A stretch of DNA of 64,000 bases, from the NCBI GenBank assembly GCA_028285035.1, contig JANQQF010000062.1, positions 1-64,000 of the forward strand, written 5' to 3'. The translations under genes were made by a program, and so were the position numbers. The notes under the pieces are model-generated. The model was not told the DNA's origin. It did no database searches and saw only the letters and a list, made by a program, of their open reading frames with translations. This stretch comes from Phycisphaerae bacterium (GTDB lineage Bacteria > Chloroflexota > Anaerolineae > 4572-78 > J111). This document shows, one piece after another, positions 43,218-52,855 of this stretch (the stretch's first letter is position 1; each line of letters begins with the position of its first letter).

Positions 43218-43237
43218 TCAGTAGAACTCTACAAACG

Positions 43238-43774
43238 CTACTCCCCACTATAGGGCGAAACTTCAGTATCCACGTTCAGCTTGTCCCCAACTTCGTCAAG
43301 CTCATCCCGCCACACTTCCAACTTCAGATTAGGCGGGGCATAAACAACAGCATCCATTGTAAACAAAGATCCACCACTCATCGGCGCATCAATCACATCA
43401 GTGTCCATTGTTTCGATATTGATCCCCTGTTCGGCCAGATGATGCGCAATATCGTGGATAATCCCTTCGTGGTCCGCGCCGCTCACCTTGACCCGATAGG
43501 CATTCCAACCGACATACCTGGTTGATACACCACGTTTCGTCTCGCGAGTCGAAATTTTATATCCCTCATCAGGGAGCTGACGCATTGCCTCACGTAAGGC
43601 GTCAAACTTTTGTTCTGGGACGGATACCATCATCAGAATGGCAAATTCACCCCCCAAACGGGCCATCCGACTGGCCTCAATGTTGGCATCATACGTTATC
43701 ATACGTTTTGTAATATCTTCAACCAAACCAATTCGATCCGGTCCAGTAACTGTCAATACTAAATTTTTATTCAT
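43238..43774 (-). CDS. Double-ACT-domain protein, GcvR-like
   Basis: A 178-residue protein made of two ACT domains (about 5-80 and 90-170): LVLTVTGPDRIGLVEDITKRM starts the first and YRVKVSGADHEGIIHDIAHHLAEQGINIETMDT the second. ACT domains bind amino acids. It resembles the glycine-cleavage regulator GcvR, which has no DNA-binding domain. As the last gene of trpF-trpS-trpA it might sense tryptophan or serine; that is inference. It is 33 bases after trpA. Confidence 0.88.
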   Translation of the reverse strand: MNKNLVLTVTGPDRIGLVEDITKRMITYDANIEASRMARLGGEFAILMMVSVPEQKFDALREAMRQLPDEGYKISTRETKRGVSTRYVGWNAYRVKVSGADHEGIIHDIAHHLAEQGINIETMDTDVIDAPMSGGSLFTMDAVVYAPPNLKLEVWRDELDEVGDKLNVDTEVSPYSGE

Positions 43775-43807
43775 AGGTCACCTCCTTGTTTAGAACCAAT
43801 AAAAAAT

Positions 43808-44599
43808 TTAATTCAACGCTTCTCGCAATTCAATTGCCAATTCACGAACACTGTCCGAGGAATCAGCCGCCCGCTTCACCAAGGCACTCCCAACAATTAC
43901 CCCATCGGCAATATCCCCAACAGCCTTAGCTTGCTGACCATTGCCAATACCAAACCCAACGGCTAAGGGGAGATCTGTCTGAGTCCGAACCCGTTCGACA
44001 AATTCGGCCAAGTCTGCCGGTAAGGCAGCCCGAGCGCCAGTCACACCTGTTAATGAAACAAGATAGATAAATCCGGTCGCCTTCTCTGTTACTTGCTGAA
44101 TTCGCTCGGGAGTACTGGTCGGGGCTAACAGATAAACCAGAGCCACCTGATGTTTCTCACACAACATCTGAAATTCCTCAGCCTCTTCAGGCGGCAAGTC
44201 AGGCACGATAAAACCATCAACTCCAGCCTCAACGGCGTCAGCCACAAATTGGTCTAAGCCATAGGCCATCATTGGGTTGATGTAGCCCATCATTACGGCG
44301 GGTGTATCAATACCCTGCGCCCGAAGTTCACGGGTCATCGCCAAACAATCCTTAACCGTCGTGCCATTTTCAAGCGATGTTTGAGTAGCCGCCTGAATTG
44401 TTGGACCATCAGCCAAGGGATCGGAAAAAGGTATACCCAATTCAAATAGATCAGCACCAGCCTCTGCCAATGTTTTAATCGTATCTAGCCCTGCCTCACG
44501 GGTGGGATATCCCATTACAGCATAAGGCATAAACGCCTTATGTCCTTTAGCAAATGCTTGCTGAATTCGCTCTATTCCTGTTGTCATAGTTTCACTCAC
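43808..44599 (-). CDS. trpA: Tryptophan synthase alpha chain
   Basis: Cleaves indole-3-glycerol phosphate to indole and glyceraldehyde 3-phosphate. The 263-residue TIM barrel has the catalytic Glu in [16 protein letters not shown] and the catalytic Asp in the same segment, plus [15 protein letters not shown] and [11 protein letters not shown]. Its partner TrpB, normally encoded directly upstream, is absent from the window; trpS takes that place. Confidence 0.95.
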   Translation of the reverse strand: MSETMTTGIERIQQAFAKGHKAFMPYAVMGYPTREAGLDTIKTLAEAGADLFELGIPFSDPLADGPTIQAATQTSLENGTTVKDCLAMTRELRAQGIDTPAVMMGYINPMMAYGLDQFVADAVEAGVDGFIVPDLPPEEAEEFQMLCEKHQVALVYLLAPTSTPERIQQVTEKATGFIYLVSLTGVTGARAALPADLAEFVERVRTQTDLPLAVGFGIGNGQQAKAVGDIADGVIVGSALVKRAADSSDSVRELAIELREALN

Positions 44600-44655
44600 T
44601 CTTACATCAAATTATTTTGATTATCTCAATTGTAGGTAACATATAATAACTTGTT

Positions 44656-44710
44656 GTAATTGGTAAATAATAATTCGCAAATTGATCGCTAATTACTAAT
44701 TACCAATTAC
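44656..44710. repeat. Intergenic palindrome of TAATTACC words
   Basis: GTAATTGGTAA (44656-44666) pairs perfectly with 44700-44710; flanking bases extend it imperfectly. It fills the 120-base gap between trpS and trpA and has the same build as the palindrome at 37176. Confidence 0.6.
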
Positions 44711-44719
44711 CGTATTATT

Positions 44720-45718
44720 TCACTTCCGCAGCCCCAGCCGCTCTTGCACTGCCTTTAGGCGATTTTCTGCAATAGGACGGACACGATCAGCACTTTCAGC
44801 CAAAATCTGTTCAACATAGGCAGGGTCTTTGGTCAAATCATTGTAACGTTGTTGAATTGGCTCAAGCGTCGCAAGCACTGCCTCGGCGACTTGTTTCTTC
44901 AGCGTCCCATAGCCTTGTCCATCAAATTCAGCCAAAATTGCTTCCTCACTCTGGCCTGTCACCGCTTGGTAAATATTGAGCAGGTTGTAAACACCGTGTT
45001 GCTCTGGGTTAAAGGCAATATTATTTTCAGAGTCAGTCGTCGCTCGCATAATCGCTTTGCGAAGCACCTTTGGCGAGTCAAGCAGATTCAGGGCATGCCC
45101 GGTATTTTCGCTACTTTTACTCATTTTACTGGTCGGGTCATCCAACCCCATCACCCGTGCGCCTGCCTTTGGAATGAGTACTTCAGGCACCACAAAAGTC
45201 TCACCATAAAGGTGGTTGAAACGGTTGGCAATATCACGGGTTAACTCCAAGTGCTGTTTTTGATCGGCCCCCACCGGCACATAATGCGTGTCATACAGCA
45301 AAATGTCAGCAGCCATCAGTACCGGATAATCGAGCAACCCCATCCCAACACTTTCTTGTTTGCCACTCTTATCTTTATATTGTGTCATTCGCTCTAACCA
45401 CCCTAGCGGTGTCAGACAGTTTAGCAACCAGGTCAATTCAGAGTGAGCGGTAATGTGACTTTGGATAAAGACAGCACAATGTTCAAGGTCAATTCCAGAG
45501 GCCAAATATAACATCGCTACCTCTCGGCTCTTGGCATACAATTCGTCTGGATCTTGAGGCACGGTGATTGCGTGCAGATCAACGATACAAAAAACATTGT
45601 GATACTTGTGTTGTTCCGCCACCCAATTTTTAATCGCCCCCAGATAATTCCCCAAATGTAAATTTCCCGAGGGCTGAATACCAGAGAAGACTCGTTTTTT
45701 CTCAGTTTGTTCAGTCAT
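44720..45718 (-). CDS. trpS: Tryptophanyl-tRNA synthetase
   Basis: Charges tRNA-Trp. The 332-residue class I synthetase has SGIQPSGNLHLGNYLGAI (HIGH motif variant) and SKMSKSSENTG (KMSKS loop). The rest, including GADQKQHLELTRDIANRFN, is typical of bacterial TrpRS. It lies between trpF and trpA, so charging capacity and tryptophan synthesis are made from one message. AAGGA precedes the ATG. Confidence 0.96.
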   Translation of the reverse strand: MTEQTEKKRVFSGIQPSGNLHLGNYLGAIKNWVAEQHKYHNVFCIVDLHAITVPQDPDELYAKSREVAMLYLASGIDLEHCAVFIQSHITAHSELTWLLNCLTPLGWLERMTQYKDKSGKQESVGMGLLDYPVLMAADILLYDTHYVPVGADQKQHLELTRDIANRFNHLYGETFVVPEVLIPKAGARVMGLDDPTSKMSKSSENTGHALNLLDSPKVLRKAIMRATTDSENNIAFNPEQHGVYNLLNIYQAVTGQSEEAILAEFDGQGYGTLKKQVAEAVLATLEPIQQRYNDLTKDPAYVEQILAESADRVRPIAENRLKAVQERLGLRK

Positions 45719-45741
45719 AATTTTTCCTTAGTTTTGTGATT

Positions 45742-46410
45742 TTATTTTACTTCTGTCACACCGTAAACTGCTTCAACAAATGCTTTGATTTTTGCATGAT
45801 CTTTTCGTCCTTTTTCTGCTTCCACACCACTACTGGCGTCAACAGCCCAAGGTCGAACAACTTGAATCGCCTCAGCGACATTATCAGAGGTCAAACTTCC
45901 AGCGAGCATAATTGGGTGTTGTGCCGCAATCTTAGCAGCCATCGCCCAATCAGCAACTCGCCCCGTTCCCCCATAAAGATTTGGATGATATGCCTCCAAA
46001 AGTATATGGGGCGGACTCATTGAAGGGGGGGCAGGTAAATATTTAGCGAACAACTCGTCAGCATCCTGTTGTGATTTTGGTCGGATCACTTTAAAGGCTG
46101 CTGAGCCGCATTCTAGAACAAATTCAGGCGATTCTTCACCATGGAGTTGAACGCGGTCAAGTTGACAATCCGACAATATCCGGTTAACCTTTCTTAAAGG
46201 CTCGTTAACAAACACCCCAACGCATTGGGGGGTTATTTGGGACCTTGATTGTTGGTCTCGCAGGGCGCTAATGATGGCTGCGACCTTTTGTGGTTCTACG
46301 TATCGTGGGCTTGGTTCATAAAAAATAAACCCCAAAAAATCAGCCCCATATTCAGCAGCGGCTAATGCATCGTCAATATTGGTAATGCCGCAAATTTTTA
46401 TCTTTGTCAT
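45742..46410 (-). CDS. trpF: Phosphoribosylanthranilate isomerase
   Basis: Third step of the Trp branch, an Amadori rearrangement. From ATG 46410 the protein has 222 residues: MTKIKICGITN holds the catalytic Cys, GFIFYEPSPRYV and DASSGVEAEKGRKDH hold the catalytic Asp and phosphate site. A longer frame to 46458 is ruled out because a near-perfect promoter lies at 46444-46472, inside that extension. First gene of trpF-trpS-trpA-ACT. Confidence 0.95.
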   Translation of the reverse strand: MTKIKICGITNIDDALAAAEYGADFLGFIFYEPSPRYVEPQKVAAIISALRDQQSRSQITPQCVGVFVNEPLRKVNRILSDCQLDRVQLHGEESPEFVLECGSAAFKVIRPKSQQDADELFAKYLPAPPSMSPPHILLEAYHPNLYGGTGRVADWAMAAKIAAQHPIMLAGSLTSDNVAEAIQVVRPWAVDASSGVEAEKGRKDHAKIKAFVEAVYGVTEVK

Positions 46411-46443
46411 TTTTTCATCCCTGAGTTTCCGCAAATATTGCAG

Positions 46444-46472
46444 ATTATATCCTTCCAAGTATACTAAACCAA
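46444..46472 (-). promoter_or_regulatory. Promoter of the trpF-trpS-trpA operon
   Basis: On the minus strand TTGGTT (46472-46467), a 17-base spacer and TATAAT (46449-46444). Transcription should start near 46437, leaving a leader of about 27 bases and no room for a T-box or attenuator. Confidence 0.75.
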
Positions 46473-46639
46473 GGTCCTATTGAACAAAAATTCGAAAGCC
46501 TTAACCCTCAATATCAGCTTGATTTTGGGAGTTTTTCCAAATATTAATATGGATGTTTCCATATCAAATTAATACTCTATGGGAACCTAACTTAAATAAA
46601 GTCTTCCCCTGCACATTTATTGCATTAGCTCACTAAAAT

Positions 46640-49600
46640 ATGGCACAAACCTCTACACACTTAGAAACACTCAGTGTATACGTCCCACCTGCAATTACAC
46701 GCCTGGCCCGCGAAAATCCAAACCAAAAGTTTGAAGGGCTGTCGCGTCGTTTTTATGCTGCCACCCTATTTGCTGATATCTCCGGTTTCACCCCTCTCGC
46801 CGAGGCTTTAGCTTCAGGTGGTGTCCGAGGGGCAGAAGAGCTGACAACTATTCTCAATGAAGTTTTTACAACCCTGATCACCACAGTCGAGTCATTTGGC
46901 GGACAAGTTGTCAAATTCGGGGGTGACGCCCTCAGTATGATTTGGCCCTGCGAACCGGAAGACCTGTCCGAGGCCGTTTGGCGCTCTGTCCAAGCTGCCT
47001 TTGCTATGCAATCGGCAATGACCCAATTTAGCGTTGTCCCTACCGGACAAGGCAATTTTGAGCTTCGTATGAAAATCGGCCTGAGTGCTGGTGAACTCCT
47101 GGAAGTTCATGCCGGCGGTGAATTCAGCCGCTGGGAATATGTCCTCGCTGGGGCACCGATGGCCAACATGAGCAGTGCCGAAAACCACGCTGAGGCTGGT
47201 CAAATCGTTATGGACGAAGCCTCGTGGCGCTGTGTCAACGGCAAGCAAAACAAATTAGATTTAAGCTCCGAAATGTCTGAGGATGAGCTTTCCTGGTACG
47301 TTTTTGGCGAAGAGGTCAGCAGCGGTTTTTACAATATCAGTCACCTCTGGTGCAGCCTCGCCAATAAGCCATTAGATCCCCCTGACTGGAGCAGCCTTGA
47401 GGCTTCAGCTATCCCCAAAGTCGCGGCTATTCTTCGCGGTTATATCCCTGGAGCCGTCGCCAGTATTTTGGAGAGTGGCCACAAAGATATGCTGGCTGAA
47501 CTCAAGCCAATGACCGTCTGCTTTGTTGGCTTCAGCGGTATTGATTACAATAACGATCCCGATGCTGCCCCTCGTCTCAGCAATTTCATGTTAGATGCTC
47601 AGAAGCAAATCTACCGTTATGAAGGTAGCGTTAATAAGTTAGCCGTGGGCGACAAAGGCAGTGTCCTCCTCGTACTCTTCGGTGCCCCGCCCTTTTTCCA
47701 CGAGGATGATGAAGCCCGGGCAGTCGCTTGCGCCTTGGCCTTGCTCAAAGTATCGGCTCGTCATAAATTACAGCTTCGCATCGGCTTGGCCACTGGTCCC
47801 TTGTTTGCCGGACCTTTGGGTGCGCCCCAACGTCGTGAGTACAGTGTGCTTGGTGACACTGTCAATCTTGCCGCGCGTTTGATGCAAAAAGCCCAATCGG
47901 GTCAGGTCTATGTTGATCAATCTGTCCAAAGTAAAACGGCGCGCTTTTTTGAGTATGAAGGCCTAGGCGAAGTGCAGGTCAAAGGTAAAACAGAGCCACG
48001 TCACGTCTTTCTTGCCCTCAGCGAAAAAGAACAACAAGATGAGTTAGTTATGGGTTATCTGATGAGCAATCAGGAACTCACTGGTCGTGATAAAGAGATC
48101 AACATTGTTGATGAGTTGGCCGAAAAAGTCTGGAATGGATACGGTCAAATCCTTCTCCTCAGTGGCGAAGCGGGCGTTGGCAAAAGCCGCTTGGCTGCCG
48201 AAATTGTTCGCCGCTGGATGGCGAAGGGCGGCGCATCCCACGGCGGTGACTGCGTCAGCTACGGTCGCCAAACGCCCTACTTACCTTGGCGTGGCGTAAT
48301 CTCATCTATTGCCGGTCTCTCACCACGTTTGTCGGTCATCGAACGTTTAGCCCGGCTTGAACGATTGATGCATCGTTTACCTGTGCAAACTAATGTCAGC
48401 CCAGCTATCCACGAAGATTATTGGCTTGAACGTCTCCCCCTTCTGGCTGATATGTTGGGTTTAGAGACAGAAGACACCGAATTAACCGCTTCATTGAGCG
48501 AAGGCCTTCGTCGCGACAATATTTTTTCAATTGTTCGCACAGTCGTAATGCAAGAAACGCAACAACGGCCAACCCTCATCCTCCTAGAAGACATCCATTG
48601 GAGCGATGAACTATCGATGGAATTAGCGGTCGAGGTTGCTGACGTCATTCAAGATCAACAGATTTTCCTCGTTCTAGCCCACCGCCCTTTGGGTGATCCA
48701 GTGCCTTTAACCTATAAAAAACTTTCGGCCAAATCAAATACAACTCATATTTCGGTTGATGAATTGAGTCCTGAAGCTGGGATCAAGCTGGTTGAACGAA
48801 AACTCGGAGTCAAAAAGTTACCAAAAAAGTTGGCCGATCTGGTTATTGACAAAGGACAAGGTAACCCATTCTTCATTGAAGAGTTGGTCAATTCACTGCT
48901 CACAATGGATGTGATTGCCGTGATTGACAATGAATGCAAGATTGTCGGCGATTTGGACCAGTTGGAATTACCCGATACCGTCCAAAAGGTTATTTTGGCG
49001 CGCATTGATCGTCTAGATGAGACAGACAAAGTTACCCTGAAAGTTGCCGCAGCGATAGGCCGCACGTTCCAGCGTGACCTGTTAGAAACTGTCCATCCTT
49101 GGGTCACCACGGAAACCAGCTTGGATGAGCAATTGGCTCGTCTACAAGCTGAGGATTTCACTCGTCAAGAAGTAAAAGAAAGCGATCTCGATTTCCTCTT
49201 TAAGCACGTCATCACTCGCGAAGTTGCCTATGAAACAATGCTCCATTCACAACGTCGTCAACTACACGGCACTATTGGTGCAGCGTTAGAAAATCGGAGC
49301 AATAGCAGCGAAGGCGAAATGGTTGATTTACTGGCCTATCACTACGCTCGTAGTGATAAACGAGAAAAAGCCCTCGAATATCTCCAACGCGCTGGGCAGA
49401 AGGCTCTAGCTGGCTACGCGAACGAGGCCGCCATTAGTTACTACTCGGAAGCCTTAACTGTTGCTGATGAAACTCATAATGTTAAAGTACTGTATGATTT
49501 ACTCGTTGGTCGCGAAATCGCGTATGATCGGCTTGGCAATCGCATTGCCCAGAAACAAGATTTACTACAGATGCGACAGATTGCTTTATCCGACCAAAAT

Positions 49601-50707
49601 ATCCAACGCCTCCTCGAAACTGGCAATCGCCAACTACAATTGAATACTAATCTCGGTCATTACAATGAGGCCGTTATGATTGCCGAAGAAATGCTAACCC
49701 TCGCCCGAAATAACGATGAGCCAGTTTGGGAGTCCCGCGTCTTAACCAGCCTTGGCATCACTGATTGGCGTCAGGGTGATTATGACAAGGCCCGTCATTA
49801 CTTGCAGGAAGCGCTTACCATTGATGGTACGGAAAGTGATGAGCAACTACGGGCCACAAAACTTAATTATCTCGGCTTGATCCACACTCAACTTGCGGAG
49901 TACGGCCAGGCCCGACAAGATTATCAGGAAGCGCTCGCCTTGTATCGCAACGTCGGTGACCGGGCTGGTGAAGCGGGCTGCGCGAACAATCTTGGGTTAC
50001 TAGAATCCAGTTTGGGCCGTTATGAAGAAGCCCGGCAATATTACAATCAAGCATTATCAATCTGCCAGACGATTGGAGACCGATTACGCGAAGGAATCAG
50101 TCTAAATACGCTCGGGCAGGTAGAAACGATACTTGGCAACCACGACCGTGGTCAGGAGTTCTTGGAGCGATCTTTAGCGGTTCGTCGCGCTATTGGTGAC
50201 CGTCGTGGTGAAGCCTTTGGTCTTCACGATTTAGGGTCGCTTTATCTAGCCAAAAGCGAAACCGAAAAGGCCATCGAACATTTTCAACACGCCAGTGATT
50301 TGCGCCAAACCCTGGGTGAAACTGGCAATTATGTATCTAGTTTAGCCGCTGTTGGCCAAGCCTATCTTCAGGCCAAAAACATCGCTCAAGCCAACGGAAA
50401 ACTCCGCGAAGCCATTACCCTTTTACAAAATGGCTCCGGCAGTGGCGAGTATCCGCCCCAAAATATTTGGTGGGCCTACTTCCTGGTTTGCCAACAACGT
50501 GATCTCGAAGAGGAGTCTCATGATGCTTTGGCCGAAGCTCACCGCTTAGTGCAAGTCAAAGCCGATCAAATCACCGACCCTGACCTCAAAAACAGTTACT
50601 TAAATAATGTAAAAGTTCACGCCCAAATCATCGAGCAAGTTAATCAACTCAATCTACCTAGCCTGGGAACGCCAACCTCGCCTGACATTGCCCCATTAGG
50701 CATATAA
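46640..50707 (+). CDS. Twin class III cyclase - AAA ATPase - TPR protein
   Basis: A 1355-residue soluble signalling protein. Cyclase domain 1 (about 35-215) has both metal Asp residues, Asp46 (FADISGFT) and Asp96 (KFGGDALSM). Cyclase domain 2 (about 290-455) has lost the first metal Asp (CFVGFSGID) but keeps GDKGSVLLVLFG and the REYSVLGDTVNLAARLM region. An AAA/NACHT-like ATPase follows (Walker A GEAGVGKSRLA at about 507, Walker B LILLEDIHWSDE at about 655), then TPR repeats from about 910 to 1270. Layout is as in LuxR-like adenylate-cyclase regulators. Its divergent promoter region is shared with trpF. No ribosome binding site is evident. Confidence 0.92.
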   Translation: MAQTSTHLETLSVYVPPAITRLARENPNQKFEGLSRRFYAATLFADISGFTPLAEALASGGVRGAEELTTILNEVFTTLITTVESFGGQVVKFGGDALSMIWPCEPEDLSEAVWRSVQAAFAMQSAMTQFSVVPTGQGNFELRMKIGLSAGELLEVHAGGEFSRWEYVLAGAPMANMSSAENHAEAGQIVMDEASWRCVNGKQNKLDLSSEMSEDELSWYVFGEEVSSGFYNISHLWCSLANKPLDPPDWSSLEASAIPKVAAILRGYIPGAVASILESGHKDMLAELKPMTVCFVGFSGIDYNNDPDAAPRLSNFMLDAQKQIYRYEGSVNKLAVGDKGSVLLVLFGAPPFFHEDDEARAVACALALLKVSARHKLQLRIGLATGPLFAGPLGAPQRREYSVLGDTVNLAARLMQKAQSGQVYVDQSVQSKTARFFEYEGLGEVQVKGKTEPRHVFLALSEKEQQDELVMGYLMSNQELTGRDKEINIVDELAEKVWNGYGQILLLSGEAGVGKSRLAAEIVRRWMAKGGASHGGDCVSYGRQTPYLPWRGVISSIAGLSPRLSVIERLARLERLMHRLPVQTNVSPAIHEDYWLERLPLLADMLGLETEDTELTASLSEGLRRDNIFSIVRTVVMQETQQRPTLILLEDIHWSDELSMELAVEVADVIQDQQIFLVLAHRPLGDPVPLTYKKLSAKSNTTHISVDELSPEAGIKLVERKLGVKKLPKKLADLVIDKGQGNPFFIEELVNSLLTMDVIAVIDNECKIVGDLDQLELPDTVQKVILARIDRLDETDKVTLKVAAAIGRTFQRDLLETVHPWVTTETSLDEQLARLQAEDFTRQEVKESDLDFLFKHVITREVAYETMLHSQRRQLHGTIGAALENRSNSSEGEMVDLLAYHYARSDKREKALEYLQRAGQKALAGYANEAAISYYSEALTVADETHNVKVLYDLLVGREIAYDRLGNRIAQKQDLLQMRQIALSDQNIQRLLETGNRQLQLNTNLGHYNEAVMIAEEMLTLARNNDEPVWESRVLTSLGITDWRQGDYDKARHYLQEALTIDGTESDEQLRATKLNYLGLIHTQLAEYGQARQDYQEALALYRNVGDRAGEAGCANNLGLLESSLGRYEEARQYYNQALSICQTIGDRLREGISLNTLGQVETILGNHDRGQEFLERSLAVRRAIGDRRGEAFGLHDLGSLYLAKSETEKAIEHFQHASDLRQTLGETGNYVSSLAAVGQAYLQAKNIAQANGKLREAITLLQNGSGSGEYPPQNIWWAYFLVCQQRDLEEESHDALAEAHRLVQVKADQITDPDLKNSYLNNVKVHAQIIEQVNQLNLPSLGTPTSPDIAPLGI

Positions 50708-50743
50708 CTAACCTTCTTGAGACTTTGTTGCTCTGAAATTTTG

Positions 50744-51565
50744 CTACCTTGCTATCTTGATTTCCTGACCCACCAACTCCCGCACTTTCTGACCAACATC
50801 CTTTGACTTAACCAACGCCTCACCAACCAAAATTGCATCAATCCCTTCTTGTGCCAAACGAGCTACATCTGCCGCCGTATGAATTCCGCTTTCGGCTACA
50901 AAACAAATATCAGTGGGTACATCCTGCCGCAAATTAATGCAAGTATTCAAATCGACAGAGAAATCTCGTAAATCTCGATTATTAACGCCGATCAATCGCG
51001 GTTTTAATGGAAGCACACGATTGAGTTCTTCCTTATCATGTACCTCAACCAACGCGGTCATTTTCAAAGACCGCGTTAACTCCAATAACTCAGCCATCTC
51101 TTCATCCTTCAAAATATTGGCCATCAAGAGCAAGGCGTCCGCTCCAGCGGCTCGGGCCTCGTAGACTTGGTATGGATCAAAAATGAAATCCTTGCGAAGT
51201 AAGACGGGGCGTTGGTCACTGTGCAAATGATGTAATCGTGTCCGAATTTGGCTCAAATAGGCCAGCTTCCCCTGAAAATATCGTGCGTCAGTCAAAACAG
51301 AAATCGCGACGGCCCCATTGTTCGCATACGTCTCCGCCAACTCAAGGGGGTCAAAATCGCTGCGAAGTACCCCTTTGCTGGGGGAAGCCTTCTTGACCTC
51401 GGCAATTAGTGAGATTTGCGTTTGCTCCCGTAATTTTGCAACAAAATCCTTTGGGGTCGGTGATAATGCTGCCTCGGCTCGAACCAGTGCTGGCTCACGT
51501 TTCTCTTTTTGCCGGGGTAACTCTTCTTTTCGTTTATATTTGACAATTTCGTTCAAGATTGTCAT
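50744..51565 (-). CDS. trpC: Indole-3-glycerol phosphate synthase
   Basis: Fourth step of the Trp branch: ring closure to indole-3-glycerol phosphate. The 273-residue TIM barrel has an N-terminal helical cap, SLIAEVKKASPSKGVL with catalytic Lys, PVLLRKDFIFDPYQVYEARAAGADA (in two pieces), LVEVHDKEEL, IGVNNRDLRDFSVDL and VAESGIHTAADV. It stands alone between two plus-strand genes. Its promoter must overlap the divergent M20 gene, whose start is only 30 bases away. AGGAG precedes the ATG. Confidence 0.95.
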   Translation of the reverse strand: MTILNEIVKYKRKEELPRQKEKREPALVRAEAALSPTPKDFVAKLREQTQISLIAEVKKASPSKGVLRSDFDPLELAETYANNGAVAISVLTDARYFQGKLAYLSQIRTRLHHLHSDQRPVLLRKDFIFDPYQVYEARAAGADALLLMANILKDEEMAELLELTRSLKMTALVEVHDKEELNRVLPLKPRLIGVNNRDLRDFSVDLNTCINLRQDVPTDICFVAESGIHTAADVARLAQEGIDAILVGEALVKSKDVGQKVRELVGQEIKIAR

Positions 51566-51595
51566 GGTTAGCTCCTAAGTAGTATTTAACGGCCA

Positions 51596-52834
51596 ATGAT
51601 TAGTACAATCAAAAAATCTATGACAACAATCAAAGCAGTCCTTTTTGAATACTTAAAGCAAGTTCAGCCAGACATTACTGCATTTTGTACAAAGTTATTG
51701 CAAACTCCTTCCGTCAATGGCGTTCACGATGAAATCGCAATTGCTCGGGTGATTGAGGCTGAAGCAAAGCAGCTCGATCTTCCGGTTCAGCTTGTTGGGC
51801 AAAATCCAAAACGCCCCAATGTTATCGTCAGCACTCACCCGGAAGGCCCAACCGGCTTACTCCTGGTTGGCCATCTTGATACTGTACCAACTGGCGATGA
51901 ATCGCAATGGACCCACCCACCTTTTACTGGGCAGCAGTCAGACGGCAAGCTGTTTGGCCGGGGTGCCATCGATACCAAAGGTGGCATGGCAGCGGCTTTG
52001 TATGCCTTGACCGCGCTCAAGCAGCTTGATCTGCCTAAGGGTCGCGCCCAGCTTATCTGCGTGCCCGACGAAGAATCCGGAGCCACAGGGACACTCGGGG
52101 TGAAATATCTCCACCAACAAGGTCTACTTCAAGCACTGGGCGCGATTTACGCTTACTCCGGCCAAAAGATTGCCCTCGGCCATCGTGGGGTCATCCGTTA
52201 TCAACTCACTGTCCGAGGTGAGGCCGCTCATACTGGGATGGCGGGCAAACAGACTACACCAGCTCCCGGTCATAATGCTGTTCTTGGCCTCGCCGACCTG
52301 TTACTTCGGCTTGAAGAAATTGACCTCCCCTTTTCGTCGCAACCATATTTCCATCAATTTCGCCCTGTCATCACCCCAGGCACAGTTATTACTGGAGGCA
52401 CAGCCATCAATGTCGTGCCTGATTTTGCTCAGGCGCTGGTTGATATCCGCACCACCCCCGAGTTTGAGTTGGGCGAAGCTCAAACAATTTTGAATGAGTT
52501 GATTGCAGCCATTCAACAAGTGCGACCTGGTCTGCATATTGAGTATCAACTGTTAAATCATCTACCGGCTGCTATTTCAGATAACTCAGCCCCCCTCTTT
52601 ACCGTCCTTGAGCATGTTGTCGAAAATGTTCATGGCTTTACCCCTGAACGTGTTGTCGCTGGCCCAGCCAACGAAGGCTATCTCTTCATCGAACGGGGCA
52701 TTCCCATCGTCTGTGGCTTTGGGCCAACTGGGGCCAATGCCCACGCGGCTGATGAGTATGTCGACGTTGACAGTTTGGTCGATGCGGCACTCATTTTTGC
52801 TTTGACAGCTTATGAATTAGCACAGACATTGTAA
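51596..52834 (+). CDS. M20-family metallopeptidase (ArgE/DapE/CPG2-like)
   Basis: A 412-residue zinc amidohydrolase. Metal and catalytic motifs: GHLDTVPTG (His and catalytic Asp), GRGAIDTKGG (bridging Asp), PDEESGATG (Glu base and ligand) and GANAHAADEYV (last His ligand). The dimerisation domain lies at about 195-310. It could deacylate amino acids or be a carboxypeptidase; the substrate cannot be told. Starts at ATG 51596 or ATG 51620; neither has a clear ribosome binding site. Confidence 0.92.
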   Translation: MISTIKKSMTTIKAVLFEYLKQVQPDITAFCTKLLQTPSVNGVHDEIAIARVIEAEAKQLDLPVQLVGQNPKRPNVIVSTHPEGPTGLLLVGHLDTVPTGDESQWTHPPFTGQQSDGKLFGRGAIDTKGGMAAALYALTALKQLDLPKGRAQLICVPDEESGATGTLGVKYLHQQGLLQALGAIYAYSGQKIALGHRGVIRYQLTVRGEAAHTGMAGKQTTPAPGHNAVLGLADLLLRLEEIDLPFSSQPYFHQFRPVITPGTVITGGTAINVVPDFAQALVDIRTTPEFELGEAQTILNELIAAIQQVRPGLHIEYQLLNHLPAAISDNSAPLFTVLEHVVENVHGFTPERVVAGPANEGYLFIERGIPIVCGFGPTGANAHAADEYVDVDSLVDAALIFALTAYELAQTL

Positions 52835-52855
52835 ACGCGAATTTTAGCGATTGCT

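Noticed and set aside
46410..46458. Longer N-terminus for trpF starting at 46458
   Set aside because: The extension contains the -10 box of a near-consensus promoter (46444-46472), so it cannot be translated from that transcript.
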